From positions 27,328,672 through 27,392,671 of the forward strand of contig CM029626.1 in assembly GCA_017311315.1 (NCBI GenBank): a stretch of 64,000 nt of DNA, in the 5' to 3' direction. The stretch comes from Dendrocalamus latiflorus. Its lineage: Eukaryota > Streptophyta > Magnoliopsida > Poales > Poaceae. Position 1 is the first letter of the stretch. Every line of letters begins with the position of its first letter. Below, piece after piece: positions 25,191 through 37,640 of the stretch. A program made the position numbers and the translations under genes. A model generated the notes under the pieces. The model worked only from the letters and a program-made list of their open reading frames with translations. It searched no databases and had not been told where the DNA came from.

Positions 25191-25909
25191 CGTGCGTTAT
25201 AGGTATTATGTATTCATGCTACGCGATAGAATTGTATTCTATGCACAACTCATTTTTGCAAGGTTGTGTGAATAGTATGACCCATTGTATATGTGATACA
25301 TGCATGAGTTCTTCATGGCATGCGTGTCATGCTAATTTATAGCTATTAACTACATATTATTGTATAACGGCCTACGTGTCGACTTGTGGTGCTTGATGTT
25401 TTCATATTTAATTCATTGTTAACTGTTAGGAGTAACAACTAAGTAGATGGATGTGGTGACCTCAAGCATTGATGGCTCGGTAGATAGGAAATATGGTGAT
25501 AGAGATTGTCGTGCTAAGGGTCATACTATCTCATAGTTTAATATGATTAACCGCGAATATTTTTATGTTTTAGTTATACTATTATTCATGTTGTTATTAT
25601 TTTGGGTGTTTTTAACATGATAGAATAGTATCTCTCTAGAAAAATTAAGTAAAATTTGATGTCCTTCCAATTGTTGCACCTATCAAGATTTTAATCGTTA
25701 ACTGATAGGTCTATCAAAGTAGGGTGCTATTAATTATCTCAATAAGATAGAATAAGTGTTAGACACTTTATGTGTAATATTGGTTTAACTGGACTAGGTT
25801 ATCAAAATAGTTGTGGGCGTAGGGGCATGGTATTGAGGTTGGGACATATAGATGTCACTCAGCAAACAAGAGTTATATGTGATGTAATTAGTTCAGGGTT
25901 GCTTACTTA

Positions 25910-26960
25910 CAGTGGCGGACCCAGAAATTTTCTAGAGCCTGGGCAAGCTAACAAGTAACAATCAATAACAAGTTCACATCGACCTATATAAGCAAAGCTG
26001 GCGAGCTTAATAGTTTTATAAATAAAACCATTGTTTTAGTACACATATGAAAATGCATACATTAGAAAAAAAGTACATAACATAGACTAGGGTACTAAAA
26101 TTACCACCAAAAATCCAATAATATAACTTCAAAGGAGACACTATGCAACCAGCAACTAGCGGCAACACCTTGAGTCTAGCAAACAAAATAAAAGAAGCGT
26201 GGTTCTTAAAGCATGCCATCCAAAATATTGATATCCATTACAAGATAGTTCTTTATTAAGAAAATATCATGTCGAGCGCCTGTTAGTTTCTTCAATGGAA
26301 CTGGGACATAGAACCCTTTGATATCAATTATACATCCCTTTTTTAGTTTTGAGGTTTATTTATCTTTAGTATAGCCATTTTGGTTGTATATGAACATTTG
26401 AAACAGCAGGGGAATACAAGAAATGAAAGTAGGCATTACGCGATTCACCCACAAAATTCTCACAAAATGCGATACCTGGAGAGAAAAGTAGGGAAGGCAG
26501 CAAGATGCCGCGCTCGCTCTCTAGCGCGTCGGCGGCTCGGCGCCGAGTGGCCGGATGCCCAGCTTGGAATTTTGGAATTGGAAACGTCGCCCAGCTTGCC
26601 GCGGTGGCCGCGCAATGTTTGGAATTGGGAACGTCCGACGTCGCATACCTGGTGGAATTGGAAGCGTCGTGCCGACGCTGGCTGGTGGCATTGTCTCGTG
26701 GGCTTATTATCTCGTGGGCTGCTGTTGGCTTGTTGCGGATGCCCATCCAAGCTGCGTTCTGGACTGGTGCGTTATGTATGCCCATCTGTTTCGATCGATC
26801 GATGCGGCCGGACGCCCGGACGTACGTACGTACGCACGCTAGCTAGCTGCAGCAAGCCAGCAACTAACCCACATGCCAGCTGATGTTCCAGGGGCGCTAC
26901 TGCGCTAGCGATTGAGCCCGGGCAGTGGCCCAGGGTGGCCGGGCCTTGGGCCCGCCCCTG
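25910..26960. mobile_element. Non-autonomous hAT element
   Basis: The termini CAGTGGCGGACCCA and (reverse complement of the right end) CAGGGGCGGGCCCA are flanked by the exact 8-bp direct repeat CTTACTTA (25,902-25,909 and 26,961-26,968). The 8-bp duplication and CAGTGGCGG-type terminus indicate a hAT element of the kind that encodes TTF/ZMYM-type transposases, but no transposase is present. The GC-rich interior (26,500-26,880) repeats GGAATTGG-containing blocks and gives overlapping frames on both strands that are not genes. Confidence 0.85.
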
Positions 26961-26968
26961 CTTACTTA

Positions 26969-27304
26969 TGTCGCTAGGTTTCTAGTAGTGATGCCAAATC
27001 TCACTAAAACTTAATGAAATATAAATCTTGGCCCACTATATGTAGTTACAGGGAATATGGTTTTAAACATATAGTAAGAATATCTTTTATTAAACTATTT
27101 AATAAAAGATTTTACATACATATAGTATTAAAATTTTGCATATACTTTCTATGTTGTAGACCATGCCACTATCTACTTCCTCCAAATCTAGTTTTAACTT
27201 ACGATCTATTCTTAAAAAAGAAAAACTAAGTGAAACAAACTTCATTGACTAGTATTGTAACTTAAGAATTATTCTTAAGTAAGAAAAGAAGTAATATGTT
27301 CTAG
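26969..27304. other. AT-rich, no feature seen
   Basis: No open frame, repeat or recognisable signal beyond a short self-complementary run (TCTTTTATTAAAC / TTTAATAAAAGA near 27,080-27,112). Confidence 0.4.
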
Positions 27305-28140
27305 AGGTTCTATATCCTGATGAACCAACTGAAGATGCTACTCGTGTTGAAAAGAACGAGTATGAGAAACATTGCAATGACTCACTTGAAGTTAGCTGTC
27401 TCATGCTTTCTACCATGAACTCTAAGCTTCAGAAGCAATATGAGAACATGGATACCTACAATATGATTGTAGGTGTTAAAGTCATTTGAGAAGCAGGCAA
27501 GGGCTGAAAGGTATAACACATCTAAGTCATTATTTACGTGCAAGTTAGTTGAAAGAAATCCTATCAATCCTCATGTAATCAAAATGATTGGTTACATTAA
27601 GAGTTTAAAAAACTTATTTTTCCCCAAGCCAAGAGTTGCTACTAATGTGATTCTCCAATCGCTTCCTTCGAGCTTTGAGCTAGTCATTTTGAACTTTCAT
27701 ATAATGGCATGGAGAAATTAATGACCGAATTACATGGAATACTCAAGTTAGTAGAGGAGAGCATTAAGAAAAGCTCTAATCATGTGATGATGGTTCGGAA
27801 GACGACCAATTTTAAAAAGAAGTCTAAGGTTTTGGGCAAAAGAAAAGATATGTGCAAAACTCAAGATGAGATCTCCAGTATCAAATCTAAGCTTCAAAAG
27901 CTCAAGATTAGGGCTGCATCTGACATTATTTGCTACCATTGCCAAGGGACTAGACATTGGAACATGAACTACAAAAAGTATCTGGCAGAACTAGAAAAGG
28001 CGAAATGAAGTAAAACTTCTATTTCAGGTATAAATGTTATAAAATAAATCTTGCTACTTCTCATATTGTTTCTTGGATATTTGATATTGGATCGGTTACT
28101 CATATTTGCAATCTGATACAGGGGGCTGATAAGGAGTAAG
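27305..28140 (+). pseudogene. Copia gag and protease-start remnant
   Basis: Frames read LEVSCLMLSTMNSKLQKQYE, then KSLFTCKLVERNPINPHVIK and GYIKSLKNLFFP, then ELHGILKLVEESIKKSSNHV. This is the gag order of copia elements in grasses. The zinc knuckle at about 27,934-27,975 reads CYHCQGTRHWNMNY: its last Cys has become Tyr, so zinc binding is broken. It is followed by the start of protease (WIFDIGSVTHIC). At least two frame changes (about 27,475 and 27,715) are present. It lies immediately upstream of the second LTR copy. Confidence 0.75.
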
Positions 28141-28204
28141 AGTTTAGTAAGATACGAGGTTGATCTTTGCATGGGCAATAGAGCAAAAGTTGCTGAGTTT
28201 TTAT

Positions 28205-29155
28205 AGAAGAGGTTCAAGTGAAGTCGAGCTATCATAGGATGGCTTGCTTCTTGCATTGAGTTCGATCTGGTATCGTGAGGCCAAGGGATCAGTACATAAG
28301 CACTATATAGGTTTGTCTGATATGATCTTTATGTATATCCGGGGGGCGTTATATCCTGCAAGGAACCACTACCGACTTATAGACCAAAAAGGGGTTTTTA
28401 TCCCATGACTGAATATGCATGAATCTATAAGATTGTATACTTGATGAGTTAGAACAATAAGGGTCCAGATGATAGACTCCAAGTGAATACGACCTTTACT
28501 TGTATTGGATCCGGTTGGAGGCTCTCCGAGTGAGATACGATCTCTACTTGTATTGGATCTGGTCGTAGGCTCTGGAAGTTGAAAATGATATCTAATCATA
28601 TCGAATATGGATCCAATTAGAAGTTATATATTAAAAGAAGTGCGGAGCTAAAGGATGATCCTAAGACACACCTATCGGAATCTTAGCCGCCATATCTCAA
28701 AACCCCTATTGTGCGTGTGGTGCTAGCACACCAACATATGGCATTCCATCTCTGGACATGTGGACTTCGGTAGAGGCATTATTGTGATTGCGGCGCTAAT
28801 TGGAACGATCACAAGGAGAAGATGGTTGTTGTCTAGAGACGGTCGACTACTTCCACTATTATGACACATGCTACGTTGAACCGGTCATTTTAACTATTTC
28901 TATTGCACTGCGTATTAAGTGGTAATGATCTATAATATCTTATTTGTATGGCTTCCTGATATACGTGGTAGAAAATTTAATCTATAGTAGTATATCTTAT
29001 CCATATCTCAACACTATACTTTGAAGTTCATAGGGAATTCCTATCTTCTAACCAGAGATTTACTGTTTAGGACATCTTCAGTGTAGAGAAAAATTGATTC
29101 CAAGAATGGCACTTGAGCCTTTGGAATACGTTCATAATATTGCAACAACAGAACT
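28205..29155 (+). mobile_element. Copia LTR (copy 2) plus leader
   Basis: Homologous to about 24,250-25,190, ending CTCAACA at 29,013 and followed by the same leader (ending CAACAACAGAACTCACG). Because both copies carry leader on the same side, they are not the two ends of one element but parts of two insertions or a rearranged array. Confidence 0.6.
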
Positions 29156-29419
29156 CACGCACAAGATTCCTGGTCTCCTTGGCTCAAAGCAAGTTCTTGC
29201 GTCGATTCCAAGAGAATAAAAAAAATCGTGTGGCCCACTCTACACATGGATGGAGGTTGTCGTCACCAGATAGCGTGCGCCAAAGCTCGCACTAGCTGTC
29301 CATGTTTAATTAAACATCTAAATTTTTTATAAAAAACTTTATTATATATTAAACATATTAAATATGTATATATATCTTTCTTTTCAACTCACACACTTTA
29401 TTACTGATGTGTGAAGAGA

Positions 29420-29747
29420 TAAAAAGTTTAGAAAAGTTACAAATCTTGAGAGCTTTCCATTATGCTTGTTCAAATAAAGAAAAATCTCTATTATCAAACC
29501 ATTTACAAGCTTCTCAAATTTGTGTTAATTCTTCCCATAGCAACTGCAAGCATTATCTTCAATGAATCTTGAGAGAGTCTTTTCTTCAATGAATTATGTT
29601 AAGAATAAGCTAAGAAATAAAACGAGAGAGCAATATTTAAATGATCACTTAGTTGTCTTTGTTGAGCGAGATTTTTTCTTACAAGTTAAAGATGATAATA
29701 TCATATCTCGCTTTCAAGTCATGAAGTATCATCGAGTTAGATTGTAA
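29420..29747 (+). pseudogene. hAT transposase C-terminal (dimerisation) fragment
   Basis: 29,562-29,747 encodes NLERVFSSMNYVKNKLRNKT, then YLNDHLVVFVERDFF and ISRFQVMKYHRVRL then stop. This is the end of the hAT dimerisation domain of TTF/ZMYM1-like plant transposases (family pattern VERAFSAMNYVKNKLRN). Just upstream, in another frame, is YKLLKFVLILPIATAS, the preceding helix. A frameshift near 29,560 separates them. The catalytic part is missing. It could be a decayed autonomous partner of hATs such as the one at 25,910. Confidence 0.75.
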
Positions 29748-30590
29748 TTTTATTAATTATTTTGTAATTTCTCTATATTATTTGGGATATTATCTCTACT
29801 ACGAATAATTTGTACTTTAATTTATGTTATTATCACTCTTTATATTTTTTATTAAATAAAATGTTTATAACTTGGAAAATCTATATTGAAAATCCGGTAT
29901 CCACCGCTAGCCGTTCAGAACATCATCTCCTCCAAGGCCGGCGCAGGAGGTGGGTCCTCTCTGGACCCGGTAGTCTCCCTCTCGCTCACCTCGTGGCTGT
30001 CATCGCTCGACCATGCCATCTGTAGGATCACGCCGGATCTCGCCAGCTCAGCTGAAGCTAGACATTAGGAGGTGTTGTAGCCACCGTGCCTTTGGATTTG
30101 GCGGTCCCTCCTCAAGCTCCTCGTCACCCTCGATTTCTTGCCTCCATAGCTGCTTGATGATGAGGTCGGACAGCAGCTGAGGGGAGGCCCAACAACAGTT
30201 GTGAATCAACCAATGGTGTCGACAAATCGGCTGATGGCGGCGCAAACACCGGGGGATCGGATGTGGGAGGAAGGGTAACTTAGAAGAGAGAACATGAGAG
30301 TGAGGTACAACCCCTTCGTTTTAGTTCCATTTTATAGCTTTTAGTTCACTTTTTTTTATTTTATTTTTTTCTGTATTCCTTTGTATTGTCTGTGATGAGC
30401 TAACTTATTTTTTTATTTTTTAAATTTAATTACATCAAATAATATACCATCAGTTACAGTGAAATATTAGCCAACTACAGTAAAAAAGCTATAAGGTATC
30501 ACCAAACTAAGCACTAGCTAAAGATTATATAAATCACTGTTGAGAAAAGTATAAAAGTATATTCCTTCTTTCAATTAGTACCACACTATT
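29748..30590. other. Unassigned region
   Basis: A short GC-rich patch (29,890-30,260) with no supportable frame is followed by AT-rich sequence. 30,330-30,540 resembles 57,240-57,480 (TGAGCTAAC, TTTAAATTTAATTAC, CATCAAATAA words), indicating a shared small repeat. Confidence 0.3.
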
Positions 30591-31051
30591 AGACCTGGCC
30601 AAATGGCCCGCTTGCCACGACATGGCACAGGTCTGAATAGGGTACGACCGGATTAGCTTCGACACGGTTGGTTTGAATAAATTATCGTGCCATATTGTGC
30701 TCGCCTACGTGCCTGCCATTTGATCCAAGCACAATACAGAGAGAGGTTGGCTTGTGCTAGGCTAATCCAGGCACGCTTAGCTCAGCGGGTCACCGATGAC
30801 CCGTTGAGCACTATTGTAAGTATTTTACTATTAGTCACAAGTAATTTTATTGCCAATCGCAAATAATTTTATCGCCAAGCCATCCGTTCCCGTTTAGAAG
30901 AGTGCAAAAATCATAACACAAGTAATTTTATTGTTAATTGTAAGCAATTTTACTGCACTACCAAAGGAGAATTACCGCACTATCACAGGAGAGTTATTGC
31001 GCGTATCGTGCCAGCCTAAGCACAACACGCCCCGTTAGGCCAGGCCAACAA
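30591..31051. mobile_element. Possible hAT-like MITE
   Basis: The ends TTAGACCTGGCCAAATGGCC and (reverse complement) TTGGCCTGGCCTAACGGGGC are imperfect inverted repeats of a type common in grass hAT MITEs. ACACTAT occurs on both sides but not at exactly mirrored positions, so the target duplication is uncertain. Its inner part is duplicated at 56,563-56,900. Confidence 0.4.
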
Positions 31052-31358
31052 CACTATGTCTCAGGTTGATACCGTTGATCTGCCCTATTTCGCCAGGTCT
31101 ACACACTATGGCCTTTCTCTTTTTGGCCTTTTGTCACTTTTGATTTTGGCTTCTCTAGAAGCCGAAACAAACAGACGAGTTTCTTCAAACGGTTTCCTGA
31201 ATCTAAAATTGTATGTGTTATCTGCGTCGATGTCTCTATCATCTCAAAAACATAGTCAAGGGCCATTAGCTATAGCCAAATGTCATTGGCCTACGGTAAA
31301 AAAAATGGGCAGGATGGCCTTCACAATTTTGGAATAATTAATAAAGATAGGTTGGTAT
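30704..31358. repeat. Segmental duplication, upstream half (copy 1)
   Basis: Matches 56,557-57,596 apart from about 450 bp inserted in the other copy (about 57,060-57,510). In the other copy this segment runs straight into the IBR1 promoter, whereas here copia B intervenes. Confidence 0.85.
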
Positions 31359-31359
31359 T

Positions 31360-31604
31360 TGTTAGGAAATCTGGGCCTTGGCTTGAAGCCTTGGCCAGTG
31401 ATGGGTACCTCAACACTAGGCTATAAATAGAGAGTGCTATTGGCTATTTTGTACATACATGAGAAAGAAAAGCAATAAAGAAAGATCAGGGATTCTCCCA
31501 ATCTCTGTGTTTCAATCTACTATTTGTGTCTTCTATGATTGATCCGTCTTTTGCATAGCAGAGGAATCGATCAGACTAGACTTGCCAGCGTTGGCTTCTC
31601 AACA
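31360..31604 (+). repeat. Copia B 5' LTR
   Basis: 245 bp, TG...CA, containing a GCTATAAATAG TATA box near 31,420 and AATAAAG near 31,475. Confidence 0.92.
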
Positions 31605-31618
31605 CGTTATCAGCACGA
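31605..31618 (+). promoter_or_regulatory. Copia B primer-binding site
   Basis: CGTTATCAGCACGA directly follows the LTR. It does not match the 3' end of a tRNA as TGGTATCAGAGC would. From memory of plant tRNA sequences, it is complementary to the anticodon arm of tRNA-Ile(AAU), provided that wobble inosine 34 is read as G. This suggests a cleaved half-tRNA primer. Confidence 0.55.
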
Positions 31619-33213
31619 ATCGCTCCGATGAATCAAAAGGTAATCATCAAAGCATTAGTAGATTGAATTGTCTATATCTAAATCGCTTTAAATTCTACAG
31701 ATTTTGCTTTCTAGATTATTTTCTACGGTGCAAATCCGCTCTAATCTACTGCGAGCAAACTTGAAGTCATTGGCACAATGTTGCACGATAGATTACATGA
31801 AAGAGTAGATATTGATTGCATTGTAGATTGAAAAAAGGGGGAAAATTGCACGGCCGAACACGCCGCCGGCCCCGTACGGCCATCGCGCGTGAGCGCCGTG
31901 CTGGCCCGCCGCTGGCTGCTGGCCTCCACCGCAGCTCAGCGCTGGCCCAAAGCCACCGCCCGTAGTCGCCGCTCAGCATCACCCCAAGCCGCCACACAAG
32001 CCCGGCCGCCCACCGCACATGCGCCACGACCGCTAGCCCGCACACCTCCACCGGCAGCCGCCGGTCGCTCGCGCCCACCGCCGCCTTCCGGCTTTGCACC
32101 CGCCGCCGCCGAGGGGGACATGGGCTAAGGTTAAAACCCTAGCCCCCATGAGGGGTGATGGGCCAGATGTCTGATTGGGCCACCGGGCTAAAAACCGAGT
32201 ATGGAATTGGGCCAGGGAGGCCCGGCCCGAGGGGCACTGGTAATTTTGCAAAAGGCCCCCAAATCTTGAAAATTACAGAAGGGACCTCAGAACTTTCAGA
32301 CGGGTCCTAAATTTTGCAAAAAGGCCCTTGAAGAATCAGGAAATTACGCGAAAAGTTTTCTCTGAATTGAAAATTTGCATCTATGCCCTCGGAAATTGCT
32401 GAATTCACTGAAAATTCATATTCCAGCATAAAAGGGCCTCAGGAATTCAAATTTTGAATTATTTTTAGCATTTGAAGCATGTTTAGTACTGTCATTATTA
32501 TTTTCTATATTTTTTGTATTTATTTAATGTTTTGATTAATCGTAATTATTTAAATTGCCTTTAATCACCGAAATTAACAGTAAAATTTATAGAAATGCAT
32601 AGAAAATTCTGGAACATTACAAGAATCTTTTGTATCATTATCCAATTTATTTACCTGCAGTAAATTTATTCCATGCATGTTTACCAGTATTAAACTTATT
32701 TATTCCTTTCATGCACATGTAGATGACAAGCATCATGAATCGGGAGTTCGAGGAGCTGGCCCAGCATGGCCAAAACTACTTGACTTATTTGTAAAAAGCC
32801 ATAGCATGTTATCGATGCCTTCCAAACTCAGAAGAAGAAGGATGGCAAAGGGCAATATGAAACCCATTTTGCATCTGTTGAGGGGAGAGTTCTAAGCAGC
32901 TATCTATGCTAATGAAGATTGAAACCATACTGGCAGCAGCACCCCCTTTTGACATTGCAGCTGCCACCGCCATGATTTCTCTGGAAGAGCATATCACCCC
33001 CAAAAGATAGCAGCCGAAGTCTTTGACTTCTTAGCAGATTCAGATTAATCCATAGAATGCATTTAGACTTTTGTCATTTATTTTATGTGCGGAAGGAATA
33101 AGTTAGGATTTGCATGGATACTACTCAAACAATTTTATTTTCTTGTGATGGTTGGATGATATTGAATAATCCATTCATTTATTCAGTTTATAATAGCATG
33201 ATATGCTCTAATA
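31619..33213 (+). other. Copia B leader and gag remains, with a GC-rich block
   Basis: The GC-rich block at 31,840-32,150 (Ala/Pro/Arg-rich translations on all frames) has a counterpart in copy A at 20,600-21,340. The rest is AT-rich with no intact gag frame. Confidence 0.4.
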
Positions 33214-36200
33214 TTGAAGTATTTTATTTATGTGTTGATTGCCTTCTACTACATATTAATAAAATACTTTATATTAGAACATGTGTGGCGCCCTATGGAG
33301 AAAGTGTGCTTAGTCGACAGTAGCACAACGTATACCATCTTAAGAGAGACAAAATACTTTCAGTCAATTAATAAGAATGTTGGTAGCCTTACAACTATCG
33401 CCGGTAGCGATGTTTGTATAATAGGCTCAGGAAGAGCCACAATTATACTCTCAATGGGCATAACTTTGGTCATTCAAGAAGTCTTATTGTACCCAAAATT
33501 GATTAGAATTCTCCTAAGTTTCAAGGATATTCGCACCAACGGTTTCCATATTGAGACTGAAGAAGAGTATGGTAAGGAATACATACTCATTACGAAGCGT
33601 GAAGCAAATGGAAAAAGGGAACTGGGTTATACTACACTAACATCAAGACACCTGCAGCCTATACTGCCCTAAAAACAATATTTAGAAGCTCTAAACTTTT
33701 CTGTCTCTGGCATGACAGATTAGGCCACCCAAGTTTTAGGATGATGAGAAATATAATTAACAATTCATAGGGACACAATATTAATGTAAAGAATCTCTCG
33801 AATCACGGACATTTTGTGTGCGCATGTGCCACCGGGAAATTAATTACTAGGCCTTCTAGTCTGAAAGTGAAGTATGAAATCTCTGCATTCCTAGAGCGCA
33901 TCCAAGGAGACATTGTGGTCCCATACAACCACTACCTGGGCCATTTAAATATTTCATGATGCTCATCGATGCTTCCTCGAAATGGTCGCAGTATATTTAT
34001 TGTCTACGAGAAATCATGGTTTTGCAAAGTTGATCTCGCAGATAATTCGCATTAGAAATATTTTCCCTGATCATCACATAAAGTCGATTAGAATGAACAA
34101 TGCTGAATAATTTACTTCAAAGGCATTTGATGATTATTGCGTGGCAATGAGAATTACAATTGAGCATTTTGTACCGCATATCCACACCTAGAATGAACTA
34201 GCAGAGGCATTAATTAAGAGAATTAAATTTATTACCCAACCACTTTTGCAGAATTATAATTTACCAGCTATATGTTGGGAACACGCAGTCCTGCATGCAG
34301 CAACTCTCATCAACTTTAGACCAACGACCTACAACATCTATTTACCTATGCAACTATCGCAAGGGTCAGCACTAAAAATTTCTCATCTCCGGAGGTTTGG
34401 ATGCAAGGTTTATGTACATATACCCCCTCCACAGCATACCCAATGGGTCCTCTCTGAAAGACTGGAATATACGTTGGTTATGAGACAACATCCATAATCA
34501 GGTATTCAGAACACATGACAAGAGATTTGCATACTACCCATTTCAATGATTGTATATTTGATGGGAACAATTTCCTAACATTAGGGGGAGGAAATAAATT
34601 CCTTGATGGAAAAATGTCGGAAAATTACGTGGCAAACCACGGAAATCCATGCACATGACCTGCGCACTAGTGAAACAAATAGAGAAGTCTAGAAGATCAT
34701 TGATTTGCAAGCATTAGCAAACCAACTGCCTGACAACTTTAGTGATTTAAAGAGCATGACCAAGTCGCATGTGCCTGCACGCATTGCACTGGAGAGGGTT
34801 GAAATACCAAAGAAAGTTAAATGCATCCCTAATCCCATCTAAAAGCCTCAGAATAAAAGGACGAGAACTCTGGTCCCTCGAACCCTAAGTAACCGGGGAT
34901 GCCTGGTGAAAAAGGATAAGAAGGACTTGACACAGATGATCACTAAAGTTCCTCAGAACTAGAAGGGGAGCCAATTGAGACCTAGCACCAGTATGACATC
35001 TTCAGAAAAGGGCATACCGGATTTGAATATTCCCATGGAGGGAGAAATCAGCATGGATGTGTGCGCACACATCGGAGCTGAAAAACTAAATGAACTTGTC
35101 ACCGCAACAGGAAGAAGCGGTGAGCAAGTAGAAGCACAAGAAGAATCAACTTATGACGAAATAGCTATAAACTATGTGCATACAGGAGAATCCATGAATA
35201 GGACAAAAATCAATGTTGATATCTATTTTGTAAAGAAAATTGGCATAATCATCGATCTTGATCTAAAGCTCACATCGCTCGCTGAATGTAAGAAAAGATC
35301 AGATTGGGAAGATTGAAAAAATGCAATAGAAACTGAATTATTATCTTTGAACAAAAGAGAGGTGTTTAGGCATATAAGCCGCACACCTCCCTATGTGCAC
35401 CCTATAGGGTATAAGTGGGTATTTGTTCGAAAGAAAACGAAAGAAATGAGGTTGTAAGATATAATGCAAGGCTTGTTACATAAGGTTTCACTCAACGTCC
35501 AGGAGTTGATTATGAAGGAACCTATTCCCCAGTCATGAGTAGAATCACCTTTAGATACTTAATTTCATTGGCAGTAAAGCTGAACATAAAAATAAAATTG
35601 ATGGATGTGGTAACTACATACCTTTATAGAAACTTGGATTCGAAAATTTATATGAAGGTACCTAAAGGTATTCCTGTCCCGAACCAAGACAAAGCAAATA
35701 GAAATCTGTACAGTGTGAAACTCAAGAAATCACTGTATGGACTTAAACAATCAGACAAGATGTAGCATAATCACTTAAGCGACTTTCTATGCAAGAGATG
35801 CTACACGAAAAATAAAGATTGTCCCTGTGTATTTAAACGACGATCCTAGAATTAATTTTGTATAATCTCAGTATATGTAGATGATCTGAACATCATTGGG
35901 ACCATATAAGGTATAAAAGAAGCAAGTTCTTACTTGAAGTCAGAATTTGAAATGAAAGATCTGGGTAAAACCAAATATTGCTTAGGTTTACAGTTCGAGT
36001 ATGTCCCTGAAGGAATATTAGTACATCAGTCAGTCTACGCCCAGAAGGTGTTAGAAAGGTTCGGCTTTGAGAAGGCATACCCATAGAAAGTAGCAATGAT
36101 TGGGAGATCTTTACAGCAAGAAAAAGATTTGTACCGACCTAGGGAAGAGGGGGAGGAAGTCCTGGAACCGGAATTCTCACACTTAAGTGCAGTAGGAGCA

Positions 36201-36792
36201 CTTATGTATTTAGCAAACTGCACTAGATCAGACATTGCATTTGCCGTAAACCTATTAGCAAGGCATAGTGCAGAACCTACTAAAAGGTATTGGTAGGGAA
36301 TAAAGACATCTTCTGATACCTCCAAGGAAGCAAGGACCTTGGATTATTCTACAGAAAGAACCAAGACTTGAATATAACTAGCTATGCAGATGCATGGTAC
36401 CTATCGGACCTGCATACCGTAAGGTCACAAATAAGCTATGTATTCATATGTGGTGGAACTGCATGGAAATTGTCTAAGTAAAGTCTTGTAGCGACTTTGA
36501 CGAACCACTCAGAAATCATAGCACTGTACGAAGCCGCACGAGAATATGCTTAGCTCCGACGAATAATTCACCACATCCAGCAGTCATGTGGGATGAATAT
36601 CATGCAAGCCCCCACAATTATATATATGAAGATAATGCAGCTTGTGTTACACAATTGCAAATGGGCTACATAAAGAGTCATTTCACAAAGCATATCAACC
36701 CTAAGTTTTTCGAATTTTTTGTACGGATAATCCATTTTTTATTCGAAATTACATAAATATACCCGCGGGAAATTTTTTGCAAAAATAGGCTC

Positions 36793-36965
36793 CAGTCGCC
36801 TAATGGTTGGGCGACTGGAGACTTTCGCCCAACCAGACCGCGACAGCTGGAGAGTCTACGAACGGTTGGGCGATTAATTGCAATCGCCCAACCGTTGGGC
36901 GCCTTCAATGTAGTCGCCGAACCGTTCGGCGACTGTGATTCAGTCGCCCAACGGTTGGGCGACTG
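36793..36965. repeat. Palindrome array, left terminus of MULE-2
   Basis: Palindromes at 36,793-36,817, about 36,883-36,901, 36,911-36,935 and 36,941-36,965. The last has perfect 12-bp arms CAGTCGCCCAAC / GTTGGGCGACTG around one base. The one before has perfect 11-bp arms AGTCGCCGAAC / GTTCGGCGACT around one base. Between these two units a C-to-G change in one arm is matched by G-to-C in the other. Confidence 0.92.
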
Positions 36966-36973
36966 AAGGTGGA

Positions 36974-36980
36974 TATAAGG
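36974..36980 (+). promoter_or_regulatory. TATA box of the PMD gene
   Basis: TATAAGG lies nine bases after the last left palindrome and about 110 bp before the donor of the 5'UTR intron. Spacing predicts transcription starting near 37,005, inside the element. The leader that follows is purine-rich (GAGAGGGAAAGAGGG-like). Confidence 0.6.
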
Positions 36981-37087
36981 CGCAGCGCCGGACTGTTCTT
37001 CCGTTCGGCCAGCGCAGAGAAGAGAGGGGAAAGAGGGAGAGGGAGAGGAGAAGAGAAGGGGGAGGAGAAGGAGTGCGCGTTTTTCAG

Positions 37088-37638
37088 GTAAGTTTTTGTG
37101 TTATATTTTTTGTTAGTGTAGAAAAAATAGTTTAGAAAATATAGTCTAGAAAATTAGTTTAGAAAATATAGTCTAGAAAATTAGTTTAGAAAATATAGTC
37201 TAGAAAATTAGTTTACAAAATGTAGTATAGAAAATTAGTTTAGAAATATAGTTTAGAAAATTAGTTTAGAAAATGTAGTCTAGAAAATTAGTTTAGAAAT
37301 ATAGTTTAGAAAATTAGTTTAGAAATTTAGTTTACAAATTTAATTTTCAAATTTTGTTTAGTAAATATAGTTTAGAAATTTAGTTTACAAAATGTGTAAA
37401 CTAAATTTTGTATACCATTTATAATGCATTATTGTACAAAAAATAGTATTTAAATGTACATGTACAAAATTTAATTTTGCAATTATTGTACAAATTTAGA
37501 TGTAGAAAATTTAGTGTTGAAATTTACATGTAGAAAATGTAATGTTGAAATTATTGTACAAATTTAGATATAGAAAATGTAGTGTTGAAATTTAGATGTA
37601 GAACATTGAATGTTGAAATTATTGTACAAATTTTCCAG
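37088..37638 (+). other. 5'UTR intron of the PMD gene, AT-rich tandem repeats
   Basis: Donor CAG|GTAAGT at 37,088 and acceptor TTTTCCAG at 37,638; the start codon ATG begins only two bases into the next exon. The first half (37,118-37,330) is built of a degenerate unit TAGTTTAGAAAATATAGTC of about 27-32 bp. The second half uses ATGTAGAAAATGTAGTGTTG variants. The donor and acceptor fit plant consensus well. Confidence 0.65.
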
Positions 37639-37640
37639 GT

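Noticed and set aside
26366..26883. Overlapping frames of 95-167 residues on both strands
   Set aside because: All lie within the hAT at 25,910-26,960, overlap each other in antisense and show no domain.
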